Positions 34,640 to 45,404 of a stretch of 64,000 nt of DNA are shown here, in pieces (position 1 is the stretch's first letter; every line of letters begins with the position of its first letter). A model generated the notes under the pieces. That model saw only the letters and a list, made by a program, of their open reading frames with translations. It searched no databases and was not told where the DNA came from. A program made the translations under genes and the position numbers. Source of the DNA: an uncultured Eubacteriales bacterium (GTDB lineage: Bacteria > Bacillota > Clostridia > Christensenellales > Borkfalkiaceae); contig CASELQ010000005.1 of assembly GCA_949288785.1 (NCBI GenBank), positions 25,828-89,827 on the forward strand. The letters run 5' to 3'.

Positions 34640-36586
34640 ATGGACTTTCCTATAAAGCGTGCAATGCATTTTGATTTTCATACCATGCCCGGAATATATG
34701 ATTTCAACCGGGAGTGGGATGCTGCCGTTTTTGCCGATATGCTTAAAAAATCTAATATAACATACATAAATCTTGTTGCGCAATGCAATATCGGTTTTTC
34801 CTACTATCCTACAAAAAAAGGCGTTCCTTATCCCGGGATGAAAGGCGATATGTTCGGAGACGCGCTTCACGAGTGCCATAAGCGCGGGATAGGTGTAACG
34901 GGCTATATAAGTGCAGGACTTAGCCACGAGCAGGCGTTAAGGCATACCGAATGGCTTCGGGTGGATAAAGAAGGACATATCATTCACGGGGACAGAACAG
35001 CAAATTTTTTCCGCACCATGTGTTTTAATACCGGATATAAAGATTATCTGCTGGACGTTATACGCGAGGTGTGTGCTTATCCTATAGACGGGTTGTTTTT
35101 GGACAGTATGGCGCCCATGCCGTGCTATTGTCCTCATTGTACAAATGATATGCTTTCTCTCGGCATAGATCTTGCCGATGACGTTGCCGTTACCTCGTTT
35201 TCTTATCAAAAGATTCTTGAAATTGCGGACGAGGTTAAAAAAATAGCGGGCGCCGACAGATATTTGGTTTTCAACGGTATACCTTATTACGATGTTAAAG
35301 ATATTATTAAACATATAGAGATAGAGTGTCTTCCTGCCGGCATATGGGGATATGACACTTTTGCAAAGACCGCCGCTTATGCGCGCAATATAAAGAAAGA
35401 TGTGGTGTATATGACGGGGCGCTTTCAGCGGTGCTGGGGAGATTTCGGCGGATACCGTACTATTGAAGCGATAGAAAACGACATGTTCGACGCCGTTCAG
35501 AACGGTTTCAATATTTCCGTTGGAGATCATCTGCATCCTGCCGGCTTGCCTGAAAAGGATATATTAAATGATATAGGCGGCATCTATGCAAAGATGGCAG
35601 AATATGAGAAGTGGACAAAAGGTACTGCTTATACTCCGGAGATAGGAGTAATAGTAACACTCGGCGCGCCGGATGCCGACTCCGCTTTGCTGGGCGATTC
35701 TCTTTCCGGGCTTGCGCGCATGATGGGGGAACTCAAATATCAGTTCGATATTTTGGACGCGCGTGATTTAACTCAGGATTATACAAGGTTTAAGTGCATA
35801 ATCCTGGCGGATGATTTTAAAATGAGTGCAGCAGTTTTGGAAAAACTGCGCGAGTATATAAATAATGGGGGCAAGGTGCTTTCCACGGGTCTTGCGGGGT
35901 TAAATGAGGCGGAAACGGATTTTGCTCTTGCCGGACAGGACTTTGAATACGGAGGAAAAGATACTTCCAATTCTTCTTACTTTATATTCAGGAAAGTACC
36001 GAAGGGATCTGCCGACATGCGCTATTCAGTTTATTCGGAAGGAATAATAATGAAGGCACGCCGTGAAGAATATGTGTTTGCCGACCATGTAAAACCTTAT
36101 TTTGACCGTAAATGGGACGGGCGGCACGGCTATTTTTATACTCCGCCCGAAAAAAAGACGGGTACTCATGCGGCGGCGGTTTCGGGAAATGCGGCGCATA
36201 TATCTTTCAGAATTTTCAAAGCCTATTACCTTTATGCCATGAGAGAGCACAAACGGCTTGTTGCACAGATTCTGGAAAGGTTTATACCCAAAAAGCGTAT
36301 CTATACCGAAAAGCTGGGTTCTTATGCGCGGGTAACGGTAACGGAAAATGAAAAATACAGCCTGGTGCATTGCAAGGTAACTTATCCGGAAGTACGCGGA
36401 AAAGCGGGAATAATAGAAGAACACGCCGTGCAACCGCAGGGAAGCGTTGCGGGGCTTTACGGACAATATCGTTCCGTCAGCGTTGTGCCGGAAGAAAAGA
36501 GGCTTACGCCCGTTTATGAAGAGGGCTATACCAAGGTAATTCTGCCGGAGTTTAAAGGATATCTTATGCTTCGGTTTGAAAAATAA
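34640..36586 (+). CDS. GHL6-like glycoside hydrolase with GATase-like domain
   Basis: 648 residues, no signal peptide. The N-terminal ~330 residues look like the hypothetical glycosyl hydrolase GHL6 barrel: AMHFDFHTMPGIYDFNREWD, GYISAGLSHEQALRH, YPIDGLFLDSMAPMPCYC with a candidate catalytic Asp, and a CPHCTNDM cysteine pair. Next is a flavodoxin-like or class I GATase-like domain as in GH42-type proteins (IILADDFKMSAAVLEKLREYINNGGKVLS as landmark), then a beta-rich C-terminus. Family members are predicted but poorly characterised hydrolases. GAGGGGG lies ahead of the ATG. The sugar-binding lipoprotein gene starts 16 bp after it, so both share an operon. Confidence 0.68.
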   Translation: MDFPIKRAMHFDFHTMPGIYDFNREWDAAVFADMLKKSNITYINLVAQCNIGFSYYPTKKGVPYPGMKGDMFGDALHECHKRGIGVTGYISAGLSHEQALRHTEWLRVDKEGHIIHGDRTANFFRTMCFNTGYKDYLLDVIREVCAYPIDGLFLDSMAPMPCYCPHCTNDMLSLGIDLADDVAVTSFSYQKILEIADEVKKIAGADRYLVFNGIPYYDVKDIIKHIEIECLPAGIWGYDTFAKTAAYARNIKKDVVYMTGRFQRCWGDFGGYRTIEAIENDMFDAVQNGFNISVGDHLHPAGLPEKDILNDIGGIYAKMAEYEKWTKGTAYTPEIGVIVTLGAPDADSALLGDSLSGLARMMGELKYQFDILDARDLTQDYTRFKCIILADDFKMSAAVLEKLREYINNGGKVLSTGLAGLNEAETDFALAGQDFEYGGKDTSNSSYFIFRKVPKGSADMRYSVYSEGIIMKARREEYVFADHVKPYFDRKWDGRHGYFYTPPEKKTGTHAAAVSGNAAHISFRIFKAYYLYAMREHKRLVAQILERFIPKKRIYTEKLGSYARVTVTENEKYSLVHCKVTYPEVRGKAGIIEEHAVQPQGSVAGLYGQYRSVSVVPEEKRLTPVYEEGYTKVILPEFKGYLMLRFEK

Positions 36587-36601
36587 AAAGGAGGAAACAA
36601 T

Positions 36602-38350
36602 ATGAAAAAAACAGGCAAAAGATTGATGGCGCTGGCGCTGTGCCTTACGGTTGCCGCTTCAGTGGGCAGCATGATGGGGTGCGGGCCCAGAGATTCCGGT
36701 GGCGAACCGATTGATTCTACTCGTACGCAATTGAACATAGGTACATACGGCGGCGGCATAGGTGTCGAGTGGCTGAAGAATCTTAAACAGAGGTTCGAAG
36801 CGGATTTCGCAGACGTATCTTTTGAAGAGGGGAAAACGGGCGTGCAGATATACTACACCGAAGACAAGGATAAGTATAACGCACCCGCGCTCGTAAATCA
36901 GATAGCGTACGATTCCAACGAAGTTTATTTTGCAACGGACGACGCGTTGGACGATTTTCTTGCAAGCAACCGGCTGCTCGAAATAACGGATATAGTTACC
37001 GAGAAACTTACTAAATACGGCGAAGACGAGAGTATAGAGGATAAACTCAACGAGACGCAGATAGAACATCACAAGAGGAATGGAAAGTATTATTCTCTGC
37101 CTTATAATGAAAGTTCTATGGGCGTGATTTACGACCTTGACCTGTTTGTGCAGAAGGGGTTGTATTTTGCAAAGGGCGGCGCTCCTTCGGAGTTCTGCGA
37201 TTTTACGCAGGAGAATAATGAAAATCCTGCAACGGGTTCTTTCGGCGGATACAAATATACTGCCGTGAACGATGCTGACGCCGAAAAAACCGCGGGACCG
37301 GACGGACTGTACGGTACTTATGACGACGGATTGCCCGCAACCTTTGATGAATTTGAGCAGATGCTTGTGAGAATGAAGCAGCAGGGTGTGGACGCGCTTA
37401 TCTGGACGGGGCAGTACGCCGATACATATTCCAATTTCTTCCCGCGCGCGTTTTGGGCGAGTTATCACGGCATAGATGAGGGCAGAATACTCTATGACGG
37501 CGGCGGAACGGGAACCGAAACCCGCATCATCTCTTCTTTCGACAGCAACGGAGAACCCGTTATAACCACAACGACCATTACTCCCGATAATTATGAGGAA
37601 GCGGCTAAACAGGCAGGCGCATATTACGGACTTAAACTTATGGATATGATAATTAAAGGCGGCTATGCTTCGAACTATTCTTTCCAGGGGTTGTCTCATA
37701 TCCGTACTCAGGATAAGTTCCTTGTGAGCAGATTCCGTATGGGAGAAAGACCTATCGCCATGATGATAGAAGGGACATGGTGGGAAAACGAAGCGGATGT
37801 AAGCGGCACGTTTGACAACAACGTGGAAGAATTCGGAGAACAGGCAGCCAAGGAAAACCGCAATTTCGGTCTGTTCCCCATGCCAAAAGTCTCTGAAGAT
37901 GATATTGGTAAGCCTACCACCATACTGGGCGGTATTTCGAGCGCTTTTATAAACGCCAATATAGATCCGGCAAAAATAAAGCTCGCAAAAACCTTCTTGC
38001 AGTATGCCGTAACGGACGAATCTTTGGCCAACTTTACGTTGGAGACCGGGCTTCCCGCATCTTATCGTTACGACATGACTCCGGAACAGGAAGCGCAGCT
38101 CAGCGGTTTTGCAAAACAGTATTGGGCTATGTTCCACGAGTCCGACGTGCTTTACGGATATATGCCTTCGGAACTCAAATTGAATTCCGCGTTTACCGCA
38201 ACTAAGTTTAAAATAGACAACTTCCAGTCCGTGAAGACAGACGGCGTTAATTACAGCCTTTTCGTTACGGAAGCTAAATATAATAACACTTCTTTACGTG
38301 ATTATTTTGAAGGTCTTTACAGGTGGGCTTCGGTACAGGCGGATGCTTAA
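36602..38350 (+). CDS. sugar ABC transporter substrate-binding lipoprotein
   Basis: 582 residues. The signal peptide ends in the lipobox SMMGC, so the protein is lipid-anchored outside the membrane. The rest fits family 1 extracellular solute-binding proteins of CUT1 importers: LNIGTYGGGIGVEWLKNLKQRF near the start, LPYNESSMGVIYDLDLF, a hinge region, and RPIAMMIEGTWWENEA. At 582 residues it is larger than typical maltose-type proteins (~420), as seen for binders of longer oligosaccharides. AAGGAGG precedes the ATG. It is followed by two permease genes; no ATPase gene is nearby. Confidence 0.9.
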   Translation: MKKTGKRLMALALCLTVAASVGSMMGCGPRDSGGEPIDSTRTQLNIGTYGGGIGVEWLKNLKQRFEADFADVSFEEGKTGVQIYYTEDKDKYNAPALVNQIAYDSNEVYFATDDALDDFLASNRLLEITDIVTEKLTKYGEDESIEDKLNETQIEHHKRNGKYYSLPYNESSMGVIYDLDLFVQKGLYFAKGGAPSEFCDFTQENNENPATGSFGGYKYTAVNDADAEKTAGPDGLYGTYDDGLPATFDEFEQMLVRMKQQGVDALIWTGQYADTYSNFFPRAFWASYHGIDEGRILYDGGGTGTETRIISSFDSNGEPVITTTTITPDNYEEAAKQAGAYYGLKLMDMIIKGGYASNYSFQGLSHIRTQDKFLVSRFRMGERPIAMMIEGTWWENEADVSGTFDNNVEEFGEQAAKENRNFGLFPMPKVSEDDIGKPTTILGGISSAFINANIDPAKIKLAKTFLQYAVTDESLANFTLETGLPASYRYDMTPEQEAQLSGFAKQYWAMFHESDVLYGYMPSELKLNSAFTATKFKIDNFQSVKTDGVNYSLFVTEAKYNNTSLRDYFEGLYRWASVQADA

Positions 38351-38377
38351 CCCAAACTACTTACAGGAGAGACAATT

Positions 38378-39421
38378 TTGAAAAAAATCTTTTCAATTAT
38401 CTCTTTTCCGTTCGTATGGGCTTACCGCTTCGTAAATGACGCGATTTACTCTTTGAAGGTCGTTATCCATTCGAAGCGGAAGCCCAAAGGGCGGTTAGAG
38501 GCAAGAAAAAACAAAGAGAAAGTTTACGACTTGATTTTTTACAGCTGTTTTTTAGCCATACCGTTTGCGATGTTTATTCTTACAAATATCATCATAAACG
38601 GCAACGCCATAGTTATGGCTTTTGAGAAGATGGAAGACGGCAAGACGGTATTTGCAGGGCTTGAAAACTTTAAGCAGATATTCATAAACTTCCGTATAGA
38701 CGGCAACTATATGTTTATGTTGAAAAATTCCTTGCTTATTTATCTGTTTACAACGGTGTTCAACTCGTTCATACCTATACTGTTTTCATATTACGTCTAT
38801 AAAAAACTGTTCGGATACAGGGTGTTTAAAGTAATGCTCTTTATCCCCACAATACTTTCGTCTATAATAACGGTTTCTATATTTACAATGTTGTCCAACG
38901 AAGTGATTCCGGATTTATGGATGGAACTGTTCGGCAAAACTTTGCACCCATTGCTTGTCAATCCGAACACTACTTTTCCCACTATATTGACATATACTTT
39001 GTGGATGGGTTTCGGAGGCGGACTTTTGACGCAACTTGCCGCAATGAATACGGTAGATCCCTCTGTAAGCGAATCGGCGCAACTCGAGGGAGTGGGATTT
39101 TTCCAGGAACTGTGGTACATAGTGCTCCCCGCCTGTTATCAGATACTCATGCTCGGTTTTATAACGGGAGCGGGTTCCATATTCACAAATTCATTGAATC
39201 TGTATGCGTTTTTCGGCAACGGTGCGCCCAGCACAGCATCGAACTTCGGATACTTTTTCCAGATACGTACTTTAGACGGAGAGTACGCCGAATATTTTTA
39301 TCTGTCTGCGTGGGGCGTTTTTACGACCATAATAGCGACGGCGCTGACGCTGTCTTTAAGGTGGCTTTTTAACAGGTTCGGACCTTCGGAGGACTCTCGT
39401 GAAAACAAGAAAAAAGTATAG
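38378..39421 (+). CDS. sugar ABC transporter permease, MalF/UgpA type
   Basis: 347 residues from a TTG start with AGGAGA upstream. A ~55-residue Lys/Arg-rich N-terminal part precedes about six membrane helices. The EAA loop that contacts the ATPase is visible as VDPSVSESAQLEGVGFFQELWYIVLP (shortened landmark: ESAQLEGVG). The 3' end overlaps the next permease gene by 23 bases, so translation is coupled. With the lipoprotein it forms a CUT1 importer. Confidence 0.92.
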   Translation: MKKIFSIISFPFVWAYRFVNDAIYSLKVVIHSKRKPKGRLEARKNKEKVYDLIFYSCFLAIPFAMFILTNIIINGNAIVMAFEKMEDGKTVFAGLENFKQIFINFRIDGNYMFMLKNSLLIYLFTTVFNSFIPILFSYYVYKKLFGYRVFKVMLFIPTILSSIITVSIFTMLSNEVIPDLWMELFGKTLHPLLVNPNTTFPTILTYTLWMGFGGGLLTQLAAMNTVDPSVSESAQLEGVGFFQELWYIVLPACYQILMLGFITGAGSIFTNSLNLYAFFGNGAPSTASNFGYFFQIRTLDGEYAEYFYLSAWGVFTTIIATALTLSLRWLFNRFGPSEDSRENKKKV

Positions 39422-40301
39422 ACAAAATTTGAATGTAACATCGGTGGCGATCTTTATAGTGCTTACCATCTACGTAATATCGGTTCTCGCAATGTATCTG
39501 TGGGCTTTTTTTGCTTCTATAAAAACAGAAACACAGTTCAGCCAGGACAATGTGGGTTTGCCTCCCGGCTGGCCGTGGGAATGGGCGTGGAGTAATTATA
39601 TAGAAGCACTGCGCGAATTGAAGGTAGACGTATCTTTGCCGAATTATCACGGATATGTATATTTTTCCACAATGTTTTGGAATTCTATACTGTATACTAT
39701 AGGCGGCGCGCTTATAAACAACCTTACCATTTGGCTTGTAGCCTTTCTTTTGGCGCGTTATTCGAAATATAAACTCAGCAGCATACTGTTTGCCGCAAAT
39801 ATCGCGCTCATGACCATTCCGGTTATAAACAACCTGCCTTCGGCGCTTTCGGTTTACAGAGCGCTCAACTGGTACGATAACCTGTGGTTTATAGTGTTTA
39901 ACAACATAGCGTTTACCGGTATGTATCTTATTATCTACTACGAGTTTATACGCAGTTTGGGAAGAGATTATTACGAAGCGGCTTATATGGACGGCGCGGG
40001 GCGGTTCACTATAATGACGAAAATAGTTTTTCCGCTCACTTCTTCCATGTTTTTCGTGGTATTTTTGTTGCTTGCCATAGTAAGGTGGAACGACTATATG
40101 ACCATGATTATATGGATGCCTAACAGACCTACGCTTGTTTACGGTGTGTATAAGACAGGTGTTTCCAGAATGTCGCAAATGAGTTTCCCGCCGCTGCAGA
40201 TAGCGGTTTGTATGGTCATAATGTTGCCCATGTTGCTTTTGTTCTTTTTGTTTCAGAAATCTATTATGGGCAATCTCCGCCTCGGGGCGGTCAAGGGGTA
40301 A
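39399..40301 (+). CDS. sugar ABC transporter permease, MalG/UgpE type
   Basis: 300 residues from a GTG start with GGAGG six bases upstream, inside the preceding permease gene. Six membrane helices are expected. The EAA loop reads DYYEAAYMDGAGRFTIMTKI. It pairs with the MalF-type permease. The missing ATPase is probably a shared MsmK/UgpC-type protein encoded elsewhere, as is usual for CUT1 systems in Bacillota. Confidence 0.93.
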   Translation: MKTRKKYRQNLNVTSVAIFIVLTIYVISVLAMYLWAFFASIKTETQFSQDNVGLPPGWPWEWAWSNYIEALRELKVDVSLPNYHGYVYFSTMFWNSILYTIGGALINNLTIWLVAFLLARYSKYKLSSILFAANIALMTIPVINNLPSALSVYRALNWYDNLWFIVFNNIAFTGMYLIIYYEFIRSLGRDYYEAAYMDGAGRFTIMTKIVFPLTSSMFFVVFLLLAIVRWNDYMTMIIWMPNRPTLVYGVYKTGVSRMSQMSFPPLQIAVCMVIMLPMLLLFFLFQKSIMGNLRLGAVKG

Positions 40302-40343
40302 AGGACGACTTTTGCCGGCTTGAAAAAATAAAAAAGGAGAAAA

Positions 40344-43300
40344 ATGATGAAAACTATACGGAAATCCGGTGCAGGCTTTAGAATAGCCATATTTGCACTG
40401 CTTATTCTGGGACTTTCATGTATTGCTTTGTCGCTGTATATGGGACTTGGTCGGATTGCGGAAGGAGATCAGTCTCTCGGCGAGACCGGGCTTAATGAAG
40501 AATACAGTTATGGTCAGACAATAACCGTACCCGCCGCCGATATGACGGTTGACGGGGAGACCGTGAGCGTACAGCCTGTGATATACCTTCCGGACGGCAG
40601 AGCCTGCCAAGACAGTCAGTTAACGCTCGACCAGCTTGGACAGTACAGATTGGAATATTCGGTAAATAAAGGCGGCAGTACATATACTCAGACGGACAGT
40701 TTTTACGTTTATGAATATCTTGCTTACAACACCGTTACCAATGAACCTCTTAAGTACGGAACAAATGAAACGTACGAGGCTTCGGGGCTGCAATTCAGCG
40801 TAAAGCCTTCCGAACAAGTTAAGTATAACCGAGCAATAAATTTAAGCAACGTGGATCCGGAGGAGCCTTTTATTACCGTAGACGCCGTGCCCGAAACGCC
40901 CGGTACGCCCGAAGCAAGGGATTTATATTTAATGCTTACGGATATATATGATGCCGATAATTACATTACCATACGTATACGCAGGGCGCCTATGATAGAG
41001 GATCAGGATGCGGGTTATATATCCGCGGCGCATGCAGGTCAGCCGCTTTCTGGCTGGATTGAATCTTTGGGACAATTTTACGTGGGACATGAAAACTATG
41101 GGACCGGCACTATGAACGGCTTGCAGGGCAATTGGGATAAAACAAATCATATTTCTTTTTATTTCGATTATGCGAACCGTATTTTGTATACTTACGACGG
41201 GGCAAATCGTACCAAAGTAGTAAATTTCTTGACAGATTTCGATAATCCTTGGGGCGGTTTTACCACCGGCGAAGTATTTATAACGTTGTGGGCGGATACT
41301 TACGCCACGTCAAACGTGCTTGAACCGTTCAACGGAATAATACTTGATATTGCCGGAGAAGATTTGTCAGAGGGTGTTGCGGAGGACGGAACCGTCCCGC
41401 TTTATCGTGTCGAGAACACTCAGGCTCCAATACCTGATTTCGGCGAATATGAAACGGTAGAAAATATTCCGGACGCAATGGTTGGTTATCCATATAAAGT
41501 TTTCGGATATACGCTTAATTCCGTGTATGGGGCGGAAAAAGTTTATAAACACGTATATTACGGATATTATACTTCATCCAGATATGAATTACCGATTGAA
41601 AACGACTGTTTTGTGCCGCTGCATGAAGGCGTTCATACTATAGTTTACACTACTGTGGATCGCTTTGGAAACAGCGAGAGCCGTTATGTGGACGTATATG
41701 CGGAAAAGAATGCCGGCACCGAGTTTACTTTATATTTGCCGGGTTATGAAAATTATACCGAAGGTTCGGCAGGGCATCGTTTTGAACTGTTGGGAGAGGA
41801 AGACCTGTATATTGATGGGAATCTTGGCAACGTAAGAATTACCATTCAGGCTCAACATAAGGAAAGCGGTAAAGTTGTGGATGCTTCCGCCGGATATTTT
41901 ATACCGGAAGATGGAGGGACCTGGACCATTTCTTATACGGCTGTGGATTATAACGGCAGAGTGGGATATTTTGCGTATGATGCGGAAGTTGCTGTGGACA
42001 AGGAAGTGATTTTCGGCGAGATAAATAATTTCCCTAAATATGCGATTGTCGGTACTGAAAACACTTTGCCCGAATGTCTTGTCAAAGATTATAACGCTGG
42101 CGGCGAAGAAAGACCGGCGGACCGTATCTATGTGGAAAAGGACAATGTTTTTGTTGCAGAACTTGAAGGCAGAGTATTTATACCCGACAGTGCGGGCGAG
42201 TATGTTATAGTATACGAAGCCGTTTCCGCCGTGGGAACAACCAGTACAATCAAACGTAATATAACAGCGGTTGACGTAGGTTTAGGAACCGATGATTTCG
42301 ATATGACAAAATATTTTTATTCGGAAGGATTGGTTTCCGCGGATGCTGATGCTACAAGTGTTTCTTTGGTAGTAAAGGAAAGCGCCGTAATCAATTTTAT
42401 CCGCCCGATTGACGCGGTTAACTTTAGCTTTTCGTTCAATATCGGAAAAACCGTTAAAACTGCCGAGCGCATTGTTATGACTATAACAGATAGCAATAAT
42501 TCGGATCAGAGCATAGAACTTGCGTTCATTAAGGCCGGCGAGGGTGTTAAGCTTAGCATAAACGGTGGAGAAGAACAAGATTTGCCCAATTTTAAATTCG
42601 GCGACGGAGCAGATTTTACCGTAAAAATAAGCTTGGGAGAATTGGCTATAGATAAAAGTACTTTCAAGTTGACCGAGTATGTCAATAAACAGCCTTATGA
42701 GGGCTTTGAAAGTTTGTCCGCTTACGTTACTCTGCGCGCCGAAACTGCGGTGGGCGTTTCCGGTAATACCGAAATTCTTGTAAGCGAAGTGTCCGGACAG
42801 AATTTTTATGACGCCACAGGCGACGGCATAGAGCCTACGATCATCATGAGTGAACAGACAAGGGGCAAATATCTTCCCGGAGAAACTGTTAAGATTGGCT
42901 ATGCATTAGCGATTGATGTGCTTGATCCCGCCGTAACCGCTAGTCTTACGGTAATGGGACCCGACGGTCAACCTTTAAAAGATATTGACGGACTTACATT
43001 GCAGAATGTGGCGATAGACAGAGATTATTATGTAACGCCTTCCGTTATGGGTACTTACCGTATACTTTACACTTATTTCGACGGGACCGGCAACGGTCAG
43101 AGAGATCGCGGTCCGGTATTCCAGCTGGTAAGCAGAGAAGCGCCTGTCATTACGCTTAACGGTACTCAGAGCGAAGCCGAACTCGGCAGCGTTGTTACGG
43201 TTGCGGAAGCGACTGCCGTAAGTCAGTCTCCGAGCGTTGACATATACATCTTTGTTCAGAGACCGACCGGTAACTTGAAAGAACTGCCCAAATACGATTC

Positions 43301-43430
43301 CGGAGAAAACAACGGAGAGTATAATCGCCAGGTTGCGTTAAACGAAGCGGGAGAATATCTTGTCAGATATATGGCTGTGGACGAATGGTTCAACATAAGC
43401 ATAGCCGAGTATACAATCAACGTAGCATAA
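40344..43430 (+). CDS. large membrane-anchored Ig-like/lectin-like surface protein
   Basis: 1028 residues. An N-terminal anchor (about residues 14-35) is followed by an Ig-like domain, a lectin-like domain (about 140-345; landmarks LYLMLTDIYDADNYITIRIR, HISFYFDYANRILYTYDG, GGFTTGEVFITLWAD), three Ig-like or Ig-fold repeats with the closing pattern G-x-(Y/H)-x-I-x-Y-x-A/T-V-D (HTIVYTTVDRFGN, WTISYTAVDYNG, YVIVYEAVS), a second beta-rich domain (about 655-830) and two more Ig-like units. The first lectin-like domain matches the C-termini of the proteins at 45.4, 47.4 and 49.4 kb. It follows the permease by 42 bp and probably displays glycan at the surface. The second ATG (40347) has the better spacing to AAGGAG. 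No catalytic motif was seen. Confidence 0.72.
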   Translation: MMKTIRKSGAGFRIAIFALLILGLSCIALSLYMGLGRIAEGDQSLGETGLNEEYSYGQTITVPAADMTVDGETVSVQPVIYLPDGRACQDSQLTLDQLGQYRLEYSVNKGGSTYTQTDSFYVYEYLAYNTVTNEPLKYGTNETYEASGLQFSVKPSEQVKYNRAINLSNVDPEEPFITVDAVPETPGTPEARDLYLMLTDIYDADNYITIRIRRAPMIEDQDAGYISAAHAGQPLSGWIESLGQFYVGHENYGTGTMNGLQGNWDKTNHISFYFDYANRILYTYDGANRTKVVNFLTDFDNPWGGFTTGEVFITLWADTYATSNVLEPFNGIILDIAGEDLSEGVAEDGTVPLYRVENTQAPIPDFGEYETVENIPDAMVGYPYKVFGYTLNSVYGAEKVYKHVYYGYYTSSRYELPIENDCFVPLHEGVHTIVYTTVDRFGNSESRYVDVYAEKNAGTEFTLYLPGYENYTEGSAGHRFELLGEEDLYIDGNLGNVRITIQAQHKESGKVVDASAGYFIPEDGGTWTISYTAVDYNGRVGYFAYDAEVAVDKEVIFGEINNFPKYAIVGTENTLPECLVKDYNAGGEERPADRIYVEKDNVFVAELEGRVFIPDSAGEYVIVYEAVSAVGTTSTIKRNITAVDVGLGTDDFDMTKYFYSEGLVSADADATSVSLVVKESAVINFIRPIDAVNFSFSFNIGKTVKTAERIVMTITDSNNSDQSIELAFIKAGEGVKLSINGGEEQDLPNFKFGDGADFTVKISLGELAIDKSTFKLTEYVNKQPYEGFESLSAYVTLRAETAVGVSGNTEILVSEVSGQNFYDATGDGIEPTIIMSEQTRGKYLPGETVKIGYALAIDVLDPAVTASLTVMGPDGQPLKDIDGLTLQNVAIDRDYYVTPSVMGTYRILYTYFDGTGNGQRDRGPVFQLVSREAPVITLNGTQSEAELGSVVTVAEATAVSQSPSVDIYIFVQRPTGNLKELPKYDSGENNGEYNRQVALNEAGEYLVRYMAVDEWFNISIAEYTINVA

Positions 43431-43443
43431 GGGAGAAAAGGAA

Positions 43444-45390
43444 ATGAAAACTTTCAAGAAAGTTTTGACTATACTGTTAAGTTTGGTAATTGCATTGCCG
43501 TTATTTACATCATGTAAAGACAAAGAACATAATGATAGCGGTGTAATACAGGAAACCGATATAGATCTTGTGAAAGACGGTGCCAGCAGTTATAAAATAG
43601 TGCTTTCCGATGAGCCTCGCGGATACGAGGCGCACGCCGCACAGGAACTTGCTCTGAATTTTTATAATGCGACCATGGAAGAACTTGAAACGGTTTCGGA
43701 AAGCGCCGTTACCGTGAATGCCGATTCCAAGCTTCTTATCATAGGCGAAACGCAGCTGACGGAAGCCGCCGGCGTAACCGCGGACAAAGCCGAATACGGC
43801 GCGCGCGGCTTCGTTATAAAGCAGAAGGATTCAAACGTTTACATGCTGGGCGGAGATACCATGGGCACGCTTTATGCGGTTTATGAATTTTTACATCATC
43901 AGTTCGGGTATGAGCCTTACGCAATGGATGAGATAGCGCTCGAAACGGGTGTTACCGATAAAAAATTGCTTGCGTTTGATATATCAGACATACCGGATAT
44001 TGCTCACACTCAAGGTATAGGCCCGTATTTTTGGGATAAAAACATACTTGCGGGACATAGGATGCGCTACAACGTATTCGACGAAGTTTTTGTAAACGCT
44101 ACCGGTCAGCCGTGGCACAACACTTTCGAATATATTTCGCCGGCAGAATATAACGATCCGAATAAACCCGAGACCTATCATCCCAAGTGGTTTGCTCCGA
44201 GCGGACAGCAGCTGCATTACACAGCATACGGCGACGAGGAGGAGTTGAAAGCCCTGCAGGATCTGGTTCTGGAAAAAATGATTTACTTTATCGAGCGGGA
44301 TTTTGCACAGGGAAAATATTACGAGTACATAGGTTTTATGGCTGAAGACTACGATAATTCTTTCCCGACCAGCGACGATCCTTTCCGTGAAGAGGGCAAG
44401 GAAGATTCGGTTGCGGCTTTAAGAGAAAAATACGGCACGGCATACGCTTCGGCAATGCTTATTCAGTTCATCAATCCGATAGCGGAGAGGTTGCAGCAAT
44501 ATATGGACGAGTATCAGGACGGGCGCAATATGAACATAACCATATTTGCCTATCTTGAGACCGAGCCTGCTCCCGTAAAGACCGAAAACGGCAAAATAGT
44601 GCCCATAGACGGGGACGTAGTTCTCGAACCCAACGTGAACGTGCTCGTTGCGCCGATTCGTGCGAGTTATATAGTGGACTTCGACGAGACGGGTATGAAC
44701 GGGCTGATAGACGAATGGAGCGCTATAACCTCGCAGTTCTCGTTTTGGTTCTACGATTATTATTTCCAGAACACGTTCATCTATATGGACAGCACTTACA
44801 GTCTGCAGTCGTTCTATCAGGCGGCGAAAGAAGCCAACGCCAAATACGTGTTCAACGAATCTGCTACCGAAGAATATTGCTCTCCGTTCGGCGCGCTTAA
44901 AATCTATCTTACTTCCAAACTTACGTGGGACGTGAACGCCGACGTGGACGCGCTGATAGACGGGTTCTTTGAAAACTATTTTAAACAGGCGGCGGTATAC
45001 GTCCGGCAGTATTTTGAAGAATTGAGGACGTATATGGCGTATCTTAAGAGCAACAGCGCGATTACCGGTGTGGGCGGTTCCGACGCCAATCTGAAACAAT
45101 ACTGGGAAGAAGGCGCGCTAAACAGATTTATGAGTTTGTTAGATCAGGCGTTCGAGGCGATAGAGCCCTTGAAATTTACCGACAGAGAGTTATATGAAAC
45201 ATTGTATGACAGAGTAACCCGCGAAAGTCTTATGCCGAGATATCTTTTACTCCAACACTATCCGACGCAGTTTGACAGCGTTACACTGGCACGCGAATCG
45301 GAGGAGTTTTTCAGTGATTGCGAGCGGCTGGACATCACCAGATACGGCATACTTGAAAATCAGACCGTAAGCAGTTTGGTGTTCGGTTAA
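43444..45390 (+). CDS. secreted DUF4838-type lipoprotein, probable glycoside hydrolase
   Basis: 648 residues. The signal peptide ends in the lipobox LFTSC. Residues ~40-175 form the alpha/beta domain seen ahead of GH20/GH67-like barrels (AAQELALNFYNAT, LLIIGETQ, GTLYAVYEFLHHQFGYEPYA). The barrel part shows HPKWFAPSGQQLHY, a weaker form of the DUF4838 signature, and a candidate acidic site in YIGFMAEDYDNSFPTSDDP. The C-terminus is helical. The family is related to glucuronidases and hexosaminidases, but its chemistry is not settled. As the only extracellular hydrolase candidate in the locus apart from the surface proteins, it may make the first cuts. It starts 13 bp after the 1028-residue gene. 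Confidence 0.72.
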   Translation: MKTFKKVLTILLSLVIALPLFTSCKDKEHNDSGVIQETDIDLVKDGASSYKIVLSDEPRGYEAHAAQELALNFYNATMEELETVSESAVTVNADSKLLIIGETQLTEAAGVTADKAEYGARGFVIKQKDSNVYMLGGDTMGTLYAVYEFLHHQFGYEPYAMDEIALETGVTDKKLLAFDISDIPDIAHTQGIGPYFWDKNILAGHRMRYNVFDEVFVNATGQPWHNTFEYISPAEYNDPNKPETYHPKWFAPSGQQLHYTAYGDEEELKALQDLVLEKMIYFIERDFAQGKYYEYIGFMAEDYDNSFPTSDDPFREEGKEDSVAALREKYGTAYASAMLIQFINPIAERLQQYMDEYQDGRNMNITIFAYLETEPAPVKTENGKIVPIDGDVVLEPNVNVLVAPIRASYIVDFDETGMNGLIDEWSAITSQFSFWFYDYYFQNTFIYMDSTYSLQSFYQAAKEANAKYVFNESATEEYCSPFGALKIYLTSKLTWDVNADVDALIDGFFENYFKQAAVYVRQYFEELRTYMAYLKSNSAITGVGGSDANLKQYWEEGALNRFMSLLDQAFEAIEPLKFTDRELYETLYDRVTRESLMPRYLLLQHYPTQFDSVTLARESEEFFSDCERLDITRYGILENQTVSSLVFG

Positions 45391-45404
45391 AAAGGAGGAA
45401 AACG